Below are positions 31,418 through 42,057 of a stretch of 64,000 nt of DNA, piece after piece. The notes beneath the pieces are model-generated. The model did not search any database. It was not told where the DNA came from and was given only the letters and a program-made list of their open reading frames with translations. Source of the stretch: Gordonia sp. ABSL11-1. Its GTDB lineage: Bacteria > Actinomycetota > Actinomycetes > Mycobacteriales > Mycobacteriaceae. The translations under genes were made by a program, and so were the position numbers. Each line of letters starts with the position of its first letter. Position 1 is the stretch's first letter. The stretch lies in NCBI RefSeq assembly GCF_030315685.1, contig NZ_JASXSI010000001.1, forward strand, positions 466,827 to 530,826, read 5' to 3'.

Positions 31418-31770
31418 ACGTCGACGGCACCCGCTTCTCGCTCGGCAAACTGGTGTTCTATGCACTGGGCGCCGGCGTCCTCGTGCTCGTGGTGTCGATC
31501 CCGATCATCCTGGCCATCGCGCACTGGTCGCCGATCGCGGGCCTCGTCGTCGCACTCCTCGCGGTCCTCGCGATGATCGCCGCGATCGGAACCGTCTCCC
31601 GGCGGATGATCGCCACCGCCGAGCGTGAGATCCTGGCTGCGCGCGCCGCCGAGCAACACGACCGGACCGCCCGCCCACCCGCCGCGCGTCCCGACGGCAC
31701 CGCTCCTCCGGGCAGCCTCGACCCACGCACCATCGAACCGACAGACAGGAACTCCGCCACCGATGGGTAA
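31414..31770 (+). CDS. Small two-TM membrane protein in the his operon
   Basis: 118 residues. Two predicted transmembrane helices (about 11-33 and 38-62) form a hairpin, followed by a charged helical stretch ([19 protein letters not shown]) and a Pro/Arg-rich disordered end. It overlaps hisH by 4 bp and hisA by 8 bp, so it belongs to the operon. No known motif; similarly placed small membrane proteins occur in other actinobacterial his clusters. Function unknown. Confidence 0.75.
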   Translation: MNVDGTRFSLGKLVFYALGAGVLVLVVSIPIILAIAHWSPIAGLVVALLAVLAMIAAIGTVSRRMIATAEREILAARAAEQHDRTARPPAARPDGTAPPGSLDPRTIEPTDRNSATDG

Positions 31771-32506
31771 CACCCTTGAACTCCTCCCGGCCGTCGACGT
31801 CGCCGACGGGCAGGCCGTCCGACTGGTGCAGGGCGCAGCCGGCACCGAGACCTCCTACGGGTCGCCCCGTGAGGCCGCACTGGCGTGGCAGTCCGACGGC
31901 GCCGAATGGATTCATCTCGTCGACCTCGACGCCGCGTTCGGCCGTGGGAACAACCGGGAGCTCCTCGCCGACGTCGTCGGCGAACTCGACGTCAAGGTGG
32001 AACTGTCCGGCGGCATCCGCGACGACGATTCGCTGGCCGCGGCTCTGGGTACCGGCTGCACCCGCGTCAATCTGGGCACCGCCGCCCTGGAGAACCCCGA
32101 CTGGTGCGCACGCGCGATCGATCGGTACGGGGATCGGATCGCCGTCGGTCTCGACGTGATCAGGGAGGGCGAGTCCTATCGTCTGCGGGGGCGTGGCTGG
32201 GTCACCGACGGCGGCGACCTGTGGGAGGTGCTGACCCGGCTCGACCGCGACGGCTGCTCGCGCTATGTGGTCACCGACGTCTCCAAGGACGGCACGCTCG
32301 GCGGCCCGAACCTCGAACTGCTCGGCGAGGTGGCCGACGCGACGTCGGCGCCGATCGTCGCGTCCGGCGGGGTCTCCGCGCTCGACGACCTCATCGCCAT
32401 CTCGGGGCTCGTCGACCGGGGCATGGAGGGCGCGATCGTCGGTAAGGCGCTCTACGCCGGCCGGTTCACGTTGCCCGAGGCACTCTCGGCCGTCGCCGGG
32501 ACGTGA
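31763..32506 (+). CDS. priA: ProFAR isomerase / phosphoribosylanthranilate isomerase (PriA)
   Basis: 247 residues. A TIM-barrel isomerase for step four of histidine synthesis; in actinobacteria the same enzyme also serves as TrpF. It reads [29 protein letters not shown] with the catalytic Asp near residue 11, [10 protein letters not shown], and [15 protein letters not shown] with the second catalytic Asp. No trpF is present among the trp genes downstream, which supports the dual role. The start is ATG 31763, overlapping the previous gene; its ribosome site is weak, so coupling is likely. Confidence 0.94.
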   Translation: MGNTLELLPAVDVADGQAVRLVQGAAGTETSYGSPREAALAWQSDGAEWIHLVDLDAAFGRGNNRELLADVVGELDVKVELSGGIRDDDSLAAALGTGCTRVNLGTAALENPDWCARAIDRYGDRIAVGLDVIREGESYRLRGRGWVTDGGDLWEVLTRLDRDGCSRYVVTDVSKDGTLGGPNLELLGEVADATSAPIVASGGVSALDDLIAISGLVDRGMEGAIVGKALYAGRFTLPEALSAVAGT

Positions 32507-33357
32507 TGGATCACCAGCGTCTGCTCGATATCGCGAGCGCCGTCCTCGACTCCGCCGTCGACGAGTTCGTCGCCGGCCTCGGCGCCCCGAGTGCCGTCGA
32601 GAAGGGCGTGACCGACTTCGCCACGCAGGTCGACCTGGATCTCGAACGCCGCCTCGCCGCCGAGCTCGCCGACCGCACGCAGATCCCGGTGCACGGTGAG
32701 GAGTTCGGGGGTCCGCCGGTCACCGAGGGCGCGGTCTGGGTCCTCGATCCCGTCGACGGCACCTACAACTACTCGACCGGCGTGCCGATGGCCGGGATCC
32801 TGCTCGGCCTGCTCGTCGACGGCGATCCGGTGCTCGGTCTCACCTGGTTGCCGCTGCTCGGTCGACGCTATGCCGCTCACGTCGACGGTCCGCTGCTCGC
32901 CGACGGCGCGCCCGCGCCCGCGCTGGCACCACTCGACCTGAAGGCCTCCGCGATCGCCTACGGGCCGTTCAACGCCGCGGGCCGCGGCCGGTACCCGGGG
33001 GCGCGTCGCGCCGATGTCATCCGGGCCCTGAGCTCGCGGGTCGCGCGCCTGCGGATGACCGGCAGCACCGGCGTCGACATGGCCTACACCGCGGCTGGGA
33101 TCTTCGGTGGCGCAATCGCTTTCGGACGTCACGCCTGGGATAACGCAGCGGGCGCGGCGTTGGTGCGGGCGGCAGGTGGTGTGGCCACCGACCTGAGCGG
33201 CGCGCCGTGGACGGCGTCGTCGCCGTCGCTGGTGTGCGCCGCCCCCGGGGTACACGAGGAGATCATGGCGGTGATCGCCGACGTCGTCGGCGACGAGTGG
33301 GGCGCCGCCGGTGACGTCGGGACGACACCCCCCGCGAACCCAGGAGGTCGGTCATGA
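32506..33357 (+). CDS. impA: Inositol monophosphatase family protein (ImpA-like)
   Basis: 283 residues from ATG 32506 (TGATG with hisA; GTG 32503 is also possible). The Mg-dependent phosphatase motifs are complete: [34 protein letters not shown] (DPxDGT) and [18 protein letters not shown]. tuberculosis has impA in exactly this place between hisA and hisF. The substrate may be inositol phosphate or, by operon context, histidinol phosphate, for which actinobacteria use related enzymes; the sequence does not decide this. It overlaps hisF by ATGA. Confidence 0.9.
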   Translation: MDHQRLLDIASAVLDSAVDEFVAGLGAPSAVEKGVTDFATQVDLDLERRLAAELADRTQIPVHGEEFGGPPVTEGAVWVLDPVDGTYNYSTGVPMAGILLGLLVDGDPVLGLTWLPLLGRRYAAHVDGPLLADGAPAPALAPLDLKASAIAYGPFNAAGRGRYPGARRADVIRALSSRVARLRMTGSTGVDMAYTAAGIFGGAIAFGRHAWDNAAGAALVRAAGGVATDLSGAPWTASSPSLVCAAPGVHEEIMAVIADVVGDEWGAAGDVGTTPPANPGGRS

Positions 33358-34127
33358 CGGTTGCCGTTCGAGTCATCCCCTGTCTGGACGTCGACGACGG
33401 CCGCGTCGTCAAGGGGGTCAACTTCCAGAATCTGCGTGACGCCGGTGATCCGGTCGAACTCGCCGGCCGCTATGACCGGGAAGGCGCCGACGAACTGACC
33501 TTCCTCGACGTCACCGCGTCGAGTTCGGGGCGCTCGACGATGATCGACGTCGTCAAGCGCACCGCCGATCAGATCTTCATCCCGCTCACCGTCGGCGGCG
33601 GCATCCGCACCGTCGAGGACGTCGACACGATGCTGCGTGCCGGCGCCGACAAGGTCAGCGTCAACACCGCCGCCATCGCCCGACCCGAGGTCCTCGCCGA
33701 TATGAGCCGGCGGTTCGGCTCGCAGTGCATCGTGCTGTCGGTCGACGCCCGCACCGTGCCGGACGGGGAGGCGCCCACCCCCTCCGGGTGGGAGGTGACT
33801 ACGCACGGTGGACGCCGGGGGACCGGCATCGACGCCCTCGAGTGGGCGCGCCGCGGCCAGGAACTCGGCGTCGGTGAGATCCTCCTCAACTCGATGGACG
33901 CCGACGGCACGAAACGCGGATTCGATCTACGGATGCTGGCGGCGGTACGCGCCGAGGTGGACGTGCCGGTGATCGCCAGCGGCGGCGCCGGCGCGATCGG
34001 CGATTTCGCCCCTGCGGTCGAGGCCGGTGCCGACGCCGTGCTGGCCGCCTCGGTGTTCCATTTCGGTGAGCTGACCATCCCCGACGTGAAGTCGGCGATG
34101 GCCGCCGACGGAATCATCGTCCGCTGA
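33354..34127 (+). CDS. hisF: Imidazole glycerol phosphate synthase, cyclase subunit
   Basis: 257 residues. The TIM-barrel cyclase partner of HisH. Signature segments: [47 protein letters not shown] [16 protein letters not shown], and [18 protein letters not shown] with the second catalytic Asp. The ATG overlaps the impA stop. A 70-bp gap without obvious signals separates it from hisI. Confidence 0.96.
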   Translation: MTVAVRVIPCLDVDDGRVVKGVNFQNLRDAGDPVELAGRYDREGADELTFLDVTASSSGRSTMIDVVKRTADQIFIPLTVGGGIRTVEDVDTMLRAGADKVSVNTAAIARPEVLADMSRRFGSQCIVLSVDARTVPDGEAPTPSGWEVTTHGGRRGTGIDALEWARRGQELGVGEILLNSMDADGTKRGFDLRMLAAVRAEVDVPVIASGGAGAIGDFAPAVEAGADAVLAASVFHFGELTIPDVKSAMAADGIIVR

Positions 34128-34197
34128 TGCGACGTTGGCCCCACCGAACGCCCCCCGATCATCTCCGTAGACCGACGAGCAGGACAGGACACCCGTG

Positions 34198-34557
34198 ATG
34201 GCCCTCGATCCCGAGCTCTCCGCCCGGCTCAAACGCAACGACGACGGGCTCTTCGCCGCGGTCGCCCAGGAGCGCGGCACCGGCATCGTCCTGATGATGG
34301 CGTGGATGGACGACGTCGCGCTCGAACGCACCCTGGCGACCCGGCAGGGCACCTACTACTCGCGCTCCCGACAGCAGTACTGGGTCAAGGGCGAGACGTC
34401 CGGGCACACCCAGTACGTGCACGACGTGCGGCTCGACTGCGACGGCGACACCGTGCTGCTGGTCGTCGACCAGGTCGGTGCGGCCTGCCACACCGGCAAC
34501 CACAGCTGTTTCGACACCCCGTCGCTGCTGCCCGCGGCCGACGGCGGGGGAGAATGA
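34198..34557 (+). CDS. hisI: Phosphoribosyl-AMP cyclohydrolase
   Basis: 119 residues from ATG 34198 (GTG 34195 directly before it is possible; AGGAC repeats lie just upstream). A zinc enzyme that opens the purine ring of PR-AMP. It has [44 protein letters not shown] and the metal cysteines in LDCDGD and [12 protein letters not shown]. The PR-ATP pyrophosphatase domain (hisE) is absent, as in mycobacteria where hisE sits with hisG elsewhere. Confidence 0.96.
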   Translation: MALDPELSARLKRNDDGLFAAVAQERGTGIVLMMAWMDDVALERTLATRQGTYYSRSRQQYWVKGETSGHTQYVHDVRLDCDGDTVLLVVDQVGAACHTGNHSCFDTPSLLPAADGGGE

Positions 34558-34594
34558 ACCCGACCACTCCAGCAGAAAGGCGGTGACGGCGTCC

Positions 34595-34774
34595 ATGCCA
34601 CTGATCCAGATCTCGCAGACCCCCGGCCTGTCCGACCGGGTCAAACGCGAGGCCATCGCGGCGGTCACCGAGGCGTACGCCAAGGCGACCGGGAAGAACC
34701 CCGATTCGGTCTGGGTGACCATCACCGAGGTACCGCGACAGCACTGGGGCGTGGGCGGCGAGCCGCTGGGATGA
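34595..34774 (+). CDS. 4-oxalocrotonate tautomerase-like protein
   Basis: 59 residues, [33 protein letters not shown]...: Pro follows the initiator Met, as needed for the catalytic N-terminal proline of the 4-OT family, and the length matches small tautomerases. It has no role in His or Trp synthesis by family knowledge, yet it is joined to trpE by an ATGA overlap. The ribosome site is poor (AAAGG about 14 bases upstream), so expression may be low or depend on readthrough from hisI. Confidence 0.82.
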   Translation: MPLIQISQTPGLSDRVKREAIAAVTEAYAKATGKNPDSVWVTITEVPRQHWGVGGEPLG

Positions 34775-36315
34775 GCGCGACCACCACACTCGAGGAGTTC
34801 CTGGATCTCGCGGCCGACCACCGCGTCGTTCCGGTGACCCGCAAGGTCCTCGCCGACTCGGAGACACCGTTGTCGGCCTACCGCAAACTCGCCGGCGACC
34901 GGGAGGGCACGTTCCTGCTCGAATCGGCGGAGAACGGCCGATCGTGGTCGCGGTGGTCGTTCATCGGTGCGCGGTCGCCGTCGGCGCTCACCGTCGTCGA
35001 CGGTGAGGCCCGATGGTGGGGGGAGGTGCCCAGCGGCGCGCCCGACGGCGGCGATCCGCTGGCCGCGCTCGCCGAGTCGCTGCGCCTGCTCGCGACCGAC
35101 CCCTTCCCCGGGATGCCGCCACTGACCGGCGGATTCGTCGGTTTCTTCGCCTACGACATGGTCCGACGGCTCGAACGGCTGCCGGGAACCCCGGTCGACG
35201 ACCTCGGTCTGCCCGACATGATGATGCTGCTGGCGACCGATGTCGCCGCCGTCGACCACCACGAGGGCACCATCACGCTGATCGCCAACGCCGTGAACTG
35301 GGACGGTTCGGACGAGCGCGCAGAGGAGGCCTACGCCGACGCCGTGTCACGACTCGACGCGATGACCGAGGCGCTCGCCGCACCGGCACCGTCGACCGTG
35401 TCCCATTTCGACCGTCCGACGCCGGAGTACACGTCACAACGCACGCTCGAGGAGTACAGCGAGATCGTCGTCGACCTCGTCGGCGAGATCGAGGCCGGTG
35501 AGGCCTTCCAGGTCGTTCCGTCGCAGCGATTCGAGATGGACACCGACGCCGACCCCGTCGACGTCTACCGCGTGTTGCGCGCCTCGAATCCGAGTCCGTA
35601 CATGTACCTGCTGCGCATGCCAGGCGGGACCGGACGCGGACCGTTCACCATCGTCGGCAGCAGCCCCGAGGCTCTGGTGACCGTGCAGGACGGCGTCGCG
35701 ACGACCCATCCGATCGCGGGCACCCGCTGGCGCGGCGCGACGGAGGAGGAGGACCAGCTCCTCGCCAAGGGGCTCGTCGAGGACGAGAAGGAGAACGCCG
35801 AGCACCTGATGCTCGTCGATCTCGGGCGCAACGATCTCGGACGCGTCTGCCGGCCGGGCACCGTCAAGGTCAGCGACTACCGTCACGTCGAGCGCTACAG
35901 CCACGTCATGCACCTGGTCTCGACGGTGTCGGGGACGTTGCGAGACGACAAACACGCGCTCGACGCCGTGTCGGCGTGCTTTCCCGCCGGCACCCTGACC
36001 GGCGCGCCGAAGGTCCGGGCGATGGAACTCATCGACGAGCGTGAGCTGACCCGGCGCGGACTGTACGGCGGCATCGTCGGCTACCTCGACTTCGCCGGCG
36101 ACGCGGACACCGCCATCGCCATCCGTACCGCCCTGATGGCCGACGGCCGCGCCTACGTCCAGGCCGGTGGTGGCGTCGTCGCCGACAGCGAACCCGAATA
36201 CGAGTACAACGAGGCACGCAACAAGGCGACGGCCGTCCTCAACGCGGTCGCGGCGGCCGCGACGATGCGTCGCGTCGGCGGCGCGGCCCCGGCGACGACG
36301 AAGGGACCGTCATGA
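34771..36315 (+). CDS. trpE: Anthranilate synthase component I
   Basis: 514 residues. It uses chorismate and ammonia to make anthranilate. The N-terminal domain carries [20 protein letters not shown], the LLES-type tryptophan feedback site. The chorismate-binding C-terminal domain has [66 protein letters not shown] and [24 protein letters not shown]. No glutaminase subunit (trpG) is next to it. It overlaps both neighbours by ATGA. Confidence 0.96.
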   Translation: MSATTTLEEFLDLAADHRVVPVTRKVLADSETPLSAYRKLAGDREGTFLLESAENGRSWSRWSFIGARSPSALTVVDGEARWWGEVPSGAPDGGDPLAALAESLRLLATDPFPGMPPLTGGFVGFFAYDMVRRLERLPGTPVDDLGLPDMMMLLATDVAAVDHHEGTITLIANAVNWDGSDERAEEAYADAVSRLDAMTEALAAPAPSTVSHFDRPTPEYTSQRTLEEYSEIVVDLVGEIEAGEAFQVVPSQRFEMDTDADPVDVYRVLRASNPSPYMYLLRMPGGTGRGPFTIVGSSPEALVTVQDGVATTHPIAGTRWRGATEEEDQLLAKGLVEDEKENAEHLMLVDLGRNDLGRVCRPGTVKVSDYRHVERYSHVMHLVSTVSGTLRDDKHALDAVSACFPAGTLTGAPKVRAMELIDERELTRRGLYGGIVGYLDFAGDADTAIAIRTALMADGRAYVQAGGGVVADSEPEYEYNEARNKATAVLNAVAAAATMRRVGGAAPATTKGPS

Positions 36316-37130
36316 CCACGCCGAACCCGTCCGGCGACGAGACGGCCGTCGCGGTCAAGGCCTACCTGCGTCGTCGTCAGATGATCGCCGCAGTCCTGTT
36401 GGCGTTGGCCGCGCTGGCGTACTGGACGGCGTCCCGGCTCAATTGGTGTCGGGTGCTGGCCGCCGACGGCCTCGCCCCACCGCGTGACTTCGACGTCAGG
36501 GGATCGGACTGGAGTCCCTGGCTCACCCCGCTGGCCCTCGTCCTGCTCGCCGCCATCCTCGCGGCGTTCTCGGTCCGCGGCTGGGGCCTTCGGATCATCG
36601 CGCTGCTGGTCGCCGCCGCCGGTGTGCTCGCCGCGATCCCGGCGATCTCCCTCGTGACCGGCGGCGCCGACTCCGACTACGCGTCCGACGCCGCCGACAT
36701 CCCCGGCCGCTTCCAGATCATCCTCATCACCACCAACTCCTGGGCGGCGGTCGTCGTGCTGGCCGGCACGGTGTGCGCGGTGCTGGCGGGAGTGCTGCTC
36801 CTGCGCGTCGCCGGCGGGGTCTCGGGGATGTCGTCGAAGTACAAGACCCCCGGGGCCCGGCGCGAGGAAATCGAGCGTCAGATCTTCGCCGACCACGACA
36901 AGCGGAAGTCGGGGGCGGCGCAGGGCTCGCCGTTTGTGTCCGGCGAGGCGACCGGACAGCCGGTGTCGCCGGACGACGCCGCCGATACCTCGACCGGCCC
37001 GAGCAGCACGGGTAACGATGCGCCTCCCGCGAACGAACGCATGTTGTGGGACGCACTCGACACCGGGATCGATCCGACCGACGTCCCCGACGACCACGGG
37101 GAAGAACGACGCCGAGGAGACCAGCGCTGA
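36312..37130 (+). CDS. Trp biosynthesis-associated membrane protein
   Basis: 272 residues. Four transmembrane helices (about 23-43, 69-89, 95-116, 139-163) are followed by an amphipathic segment ([22 protein letters not shown]) and an acidic, disordered C-terminus. This is the family found between trpE and trpC in Actinobacteria (Rv1610-like, TIGR02234 type). Function is unproven; the gene is coupled to trpE by ATGA and lies 79 bp before trpC. Confidence 0.88.
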   Translation: MTTPNPSGDETAVAVKAYLRRRQMIAAVLLALAALAYWTASRLNWCRVLAADGLAPPRDFDVRGSDWSPWLTPLALVLLAAILAAFSVRGWGLRIIALLVAAAGVLAAIPAISLVTGGADSDYASDAADIPGRFQIILITTNSWAAVVVLAGTVCAVLAGVLLLRVAGGVSGMSSKYKTPGARREEIERQIFADHDKRKSGAAQGSPFVSGEATGQPVSPDDAADTSTGPSSTGNDAPPANERMLWDALDTGIDPTDVPDDHGEERRRGDQR

Positions 37131-37209
37131 GCAGCCAACCCGGCCACAGGACGATTCGGCCCTCCGGCTACCCTGAGACCACACGAACATCGAAAGGGGG
37201 CCAACGGTC

Positions 37210-38028
37210 GTGACCTCGCCGACTGTCCTCGACTCCATCATCGAGGGAGTGAAAGCTGACGTCGCCGCGCGCGAAGCCGTGGTCGACTACGCGGCTGTCA
37301 AGGCGGCGTCCACGAAGGCCCCGGACCCCAAGGATGCGATGGCGGCGTTGCAGCTGCCCGGCATCGGGGTCATCGCCGAGGTCAAGCGGGCCAGCCCGTC
37401 CAAGGGAGATCTCGCCACCATCGCCGATCCCGCCGAACTGGCGAGCGCCTACGAGGCCGGCGGTGCGCGGATCATCAGCGTGCTCACCGAACAGCGCCGC
37501 TTCCGTGGATCGCTCGACGACCTCGACAGTGTCCGTGCCGCGGTCGACATCCCGGTCCTGCGCAAGGACTTCATCGTCGGTCCGTACCAGATCCACGAGG
37601 CGCGCGCGCACGGCGCCGACGTCATCCTGCTGATCGTCGCCGCGCTGGAACAGAACGTGCTCGCCTCCCTGCTCGACCGCACCGAGAGCCTCGGCATGAC
37701 CGCGCTCGTCGAGGTGCACACCGAGGAGGAGGCGAACCGCGCGCTGGAGGCCGGCGCATCCGTCGTCGGCGTCAACGCCCGCAACCTCAAGACCCTCGAG
37801 GTCGACCGCGACTGTTTCTCCCGCATCGCCCCCGGCCTGCCGACGAAGGTGATCCGCATCGCCGAGTCCGGGGTGCGCGGCACCGCCGATCTGCTGGCCT
37901 ATGCCGGAGCCGGCGCGGACGCCGTACTGGTCGGAGAGGGGCTCGTCACCAGCGGCGACCCCCGGGCCGCCGTCTCCGAGCTGGTCACCGCGGGTACCCA
38001 CCCGTCCTGCCCGAAACCGGTTCGCTGA
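37210..38028 (+). CDS. trpC: Indole-3-glycerol phosphate synthase
   Basis: 272 residues from GTG 37210, with AAAGGGGG at 37192-37199. A TIM-barrel enzyme that closes the indole ring. It reads [69 protein letters not shown] and IAESGVRG, all catalytic or phosphate-binding regions. TACCCT at 37169-37174 upstream could be a weak internal promoter. Confidence 0.96.
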   Translation: MTSPTVLDSIIEGVKADVAAREAVVDYAAVKAASTKAPDPKDAMAALQLPGIGVIAEVKRASPSKGDLATIADPAELASAYEAGGARIISVLTEQRRFRGSLDDLDSVRAAVDIPVLRKDFIVGPYQIHEARAHGADVILLIVAALEQNVLASLLDRTESLGMTALVEVHTEEEANRALEAGASVVGVNARNLKTLEVDRDCFSRIAPGLPTKVIRIAESGVRGTADLLAYAGAGADAVLVGEGLVTSGDPRAAVSELVTAGTHPSCPKPVR

Positions 38029-38070
38029 CAGCCTTTTCCGCCTGCGGACCCCGATAGCGAACAAGAGACC

Positions 38071-39383
<1,313 letters not shown>

Positions 39384-39387
<4 letters not shown>

Positions 39388-40217
39388 GCGCCACCACATC
39401 CGGGACGGTCACCCACACCACGCCGTCCAAGCTCGGACCCACCTTCGCCCGCTGCCGCGAGGAAGGACACAGCGCCCTCATCGGATACCTGCCCGTCGGC
39501 TATCCGACCGTCGAGAAGTCGGTCGAGTACTTCCGCGCGATGGTCGAGGCGGGCTGCGACATCATCGAGGTCGGTGTCCCGTACTCGGACCCGGTGATGG
39601 ACGGGCCCACCATCCAGGAGGCCGCCGACACGGCGCTCGCCGGCGGTGTCCGGGTGCGTGACGTGTTCACCGCCGTTCAGGCGATCTCCGACGCCGGTGG
39701 CCAGTCGGTCGTGATGAGTTACTGGAACCCGGTGCTGCAGTACGGCATCGATCGGTTTTCCCGCGACCTCGCGAACGCCGGGGGCGCCGGCCTGATCACC
39801 CCGAACCTGATCCCGGAGGAGGGGGCCGCGTGGCACACCGCCTCCGACGAGCACGGACTCGACCGGATCTATCTCGTCGCGCCGTCGTCGACCAACGAGC
39901 GCCTGGCGATGACCGTGGACGCGTCGCGCGGGTTCATCTACGCCGCGTCGACGATGGGTGTCACGGGGGCCCGTGACGCGGTCTCCGACGCCGCGCCGGA
40001 ACTCTGCGCGCGTGTGCGGGCACACTCCGACATCCCGATCGGCGTCGGACTCGGCGTGCGCAACAAGGCGCAGGCCGCCGAGATCGCCGCGTACGCAGAC
40101 GGAGTGATCGTTGGCTCTGCGCTGGTCAGCGCGGCCAAGGAGAGTAGCCGGGACCTCGCGGCACTCGTCGGTGAACTGGCCGACGGCGTCCGTTCGGCGG
40201 CACCCGCCGCATCGTAG
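39384..40217 (+). CDS. trpA: Tryptophan synthase alpha chain
   Basis: 277 residues from ATG 39384. It cleaves indole-3-glycerol phosphate and passes indole to TrpB. Catalytic residues are visible in [40 protein letters not shown] (Glu and Asp) and [10 protein letters not shown]; phosphate-binding loops are [10 protein letters not shown] and VGLGVRN. End of the trp genes; 92 bp separate it from lgt, which has its own promoter. Confidence 0.96.
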
Positions 40218-40296
40218 GTGACGCGGCCACGACCGTGCCGACGACCGCGGTCGGGCCGGCGCCCGGCGGGTGAGCGGGACGTCCGCGCGGGTCGGT

Positions 40297-40302
40297 TAGG
40301 GT
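40297..40302 (+). promoter_or_regulatory. -10 element of lgt (leaderless type)
   Basis: TAGGGT followed by exactly seven bases and then GTG 40310. Transcription would start at the GTG itself, giving a leaderless mRNA. The same spacing occurs at pyk and at the YchJ-like gene. Confidence 0.6.
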
Positions 40303-40309
40303 GGCAGGC

Positions 40310-41842
40310 GTGACGGTGCCGACGCCTCAAACGGGTTCGACGATCCTGGCCTACATCCCCAGCCCACCGGCCGGAGTGTGGTACCTCGGCCCGCTTCCGC
40401 TGCGTGCGTATGCGCTGTGCATCATCGCCGGCATCATCATCGCCGTCTGGTGGGGCAACCGCCGGTGGAAAGCTCGTGGCGGACAAGAGGGCGAGGTCCT
40501 CGACGTCGCGATCTGGGCGGTCCCGTTCGGCCTCGTCGGCGGCCGGCTCTATCACCTCGCCACCGACTGGCGCACCTACTTCGGCGACGGACCGAAGGAT
40601 CCGATCGACGCCCTGAAGATCTGGGACGGCGGTCTCGGCATCTGGGGTGCCGTGCTGCTCGGTGCGGTGGGTGCATGGATCGGCGCCCGACGACACGGCA
40701 TCAAACTGCCACCCTTCGGCGACGCGCTCGCTCCGCCGATCCTGCTCGCCCAGGCGATCGGCCGACTCGGAAACTATTTCAATCAGGAGCTCTACGGCCG
40801 GGAGACCACCGTGCCGTGGGGCCTGAAGATCTACGAGCGCGTCGACTCCGACGGCTTCGCCGATCCCGGACTGATCACCGGTTCGTCGAACGGCACCGTC
40901 GTCGCGATCGTGCACCCCACGTTCCTGTACGAACTGCTGTGGAACATGCTCGTCGTGATCCTCCTCGTCGTCGCCGACCGACGGTTCCGTATCGGACACG
41001 GGCGACTCTTCGCGCTCTATGTGGCCGGCTACTGCGTCGGTCGGTTCGGTGTCGAGCTGATGCGCTCCGACCCGGCCACCCACATCTTCGGCACGCGGAT
41101 CAACGTCTTCACCGCCATCGTCGTGTTCGCCTGCGCTGCTGCCTATTTCGTGCTCGCGCCGAAGGGGCGGGAACAGGGTCTGTCGATCTATCACCACGCA
41201 CGCGCCGAGGAACTCGAAGAACTCGGAGAGCTCGGCTACGTCGACGACAGATTCGACGCCGATGCCGACCGGGCCGACGCCGACCGCGACACGAACCGCG
41301 ACATGGAACGGGACGACGCCCGAGGTCGTGACGAGGGCGCCGGTACCACGACCGATTCCGTCCCGGAGTCCGAACCGGCAGTCGGGTCGGCATCCGTACC
41401 CTCCTCACACAGCGCCGACGGTGACGCGCCCGACACCGGTAGCGTCGCACAGGCCGCGTTGGCCGCGGCCATCGCGCGGCACACCCCGCGCACCGACGAC
41501 GGCGAACCGGTGTCCTCGGACGCGTCGGGCGAGGCCTGGGTCCTCGAATCGGACGATGAGCCCGCAGACGGCATCCCCGATCCCGCCGAGAGCACCGACG
41601 ACCCCGCCGCCGAGGGCACAGACCCCCCGGCTGCCGAGAACACCGACTCTCCCGTCGACGGCAACCCCGACCTCGCCCACGGCAACCCCGACCTCGCCCA
41701 CGGCAACCCCGACCTCGCCGACGACAACCCCGACCTCGCCGACGACAACCCCGAACCCGAACCCGCCGACGGCATCCCCGAATCCGCCGAGGGCACTGAC
41801 GACCCCGCCGAGGGCACTGACGACCCCGCCGACGACAAGTAA
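40310..41842 (+). CDS. lgt: Prolipoprotein diacylglyceryl transferase with a long acidic tail
   Basis: 510 residues from GTG 40310, chosen because it lies seven bases after a -10 box (GTG 40301 is upstream in frame). Residues 1-290 are the enzyme, with about seven transmembrane helices, [33 protein letters not shown] (about 150-164, lipid-binding Arg/Asn/Glu) and [12 protein letters not shown]. It moves diacylglycerol onto the lipobox Cys of prelipoproteins, including the two Mce lipoproteins here. Residues about 295-510 are an acidic, disordered tail with 7-residue repeats (GNPDLAH). Mycobacterial Lgt also has a tail; this one is longer and more repetitive. Confidence 0.94.
   Translation: MTVPTPQTGSTILAYIPSPPAGVWYLGPLPLRAYALCIIAGIIIAVWWGNRRWKARGGQEGEVLDVAIWAVPFGLVGGRLYHLATDWRTYFGDGPKDPIDALKIWDGGLGIWGAVLLGAVGAWIGARRHGIKLPPFGDALAPPILLAQAIGRLGNYFNQELYGRETTVPWGLKIYERVDSDGFADPGLITGSSNGTVVAIVHPTFLYELLWNMLVVILLVVADRRFRIGHGRLFALYVAGYCVGRFGVELMRSDPATHIFGTRINVFTAIVVFACAAAYFVLAPKGREQGLSIYHHARAEELEELGELGYVDDRFDADADRADADRDTNRDMERDDARGRDEGAGTTTDSVPESEPAVGSASVPSSHSADGDAPDTGSVAQAALAAAIARHTPRTDDGEPVSSDASGEAWVLESDDEPADGIPDPAESTDDPAAEGTDPPAAENTDSPVDGNPDLAHGNPDLAHGNPDLADDNPDLADDNPEPEPADGIPESAEGTDDPAEGTDDPADDK
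41660..41743 (+). repeat. 4 x 21-bp in-frame tandem repeat in the lgt tail
   Basis: Units encode [28 protein letters not shown]. The first two are identical at the DNA level. A second pair, EGTDDPA twice, lies at about 41797-41838. Confidence 0.85.
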
Positions 41843-41928
41843 CGCCCGGCCCAGACAGGTCGGCCGGTTCACACCATGATCGGACATCGATCACATCCGA
41901 CCAGAGCGCACCAGCGGATTCGGTCGGA

Positions 41929-41934
41929 TACGAT
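41929..41934 (+). promoter_or_regulatory. Possible -10 element and operator region of gltB
   Basis: TACGAT in the 215-bp lgt-gltB gap, leaving a leader of about 115 bases. An 8-bp inverted repeat, ATCCGACC (41895-41902) and GGTCGGAT (41922-41929), touches the -10 and may be a regulator site. No -35 match is clear. Confidence 0.4.
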
Positions 41935-42057
41935 GAAGATTCGCGGTGCACGGGATCAGCCCCTTCGACCCCTGCATCGTCACTGCTCCACGGGCCAGCG
42001 TTGTCCCTGAGGACATCGAGCATTGCGATTCGTCACCGAGTCGAGTGGAGGTTCGAG

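Noticed and set aside
37131..37209. Trp attenuator before trpC
   Set aside because: No short ORF with clustered Trp codons and no terminator/antiterminator pair is visible.
41941..42057. Glutamine riboswitch in the gltB leader
   Set aside because: The leader does not show the conserved glnA-type sequence blocks, and no convincing pseudoknot could be drawn by eye.
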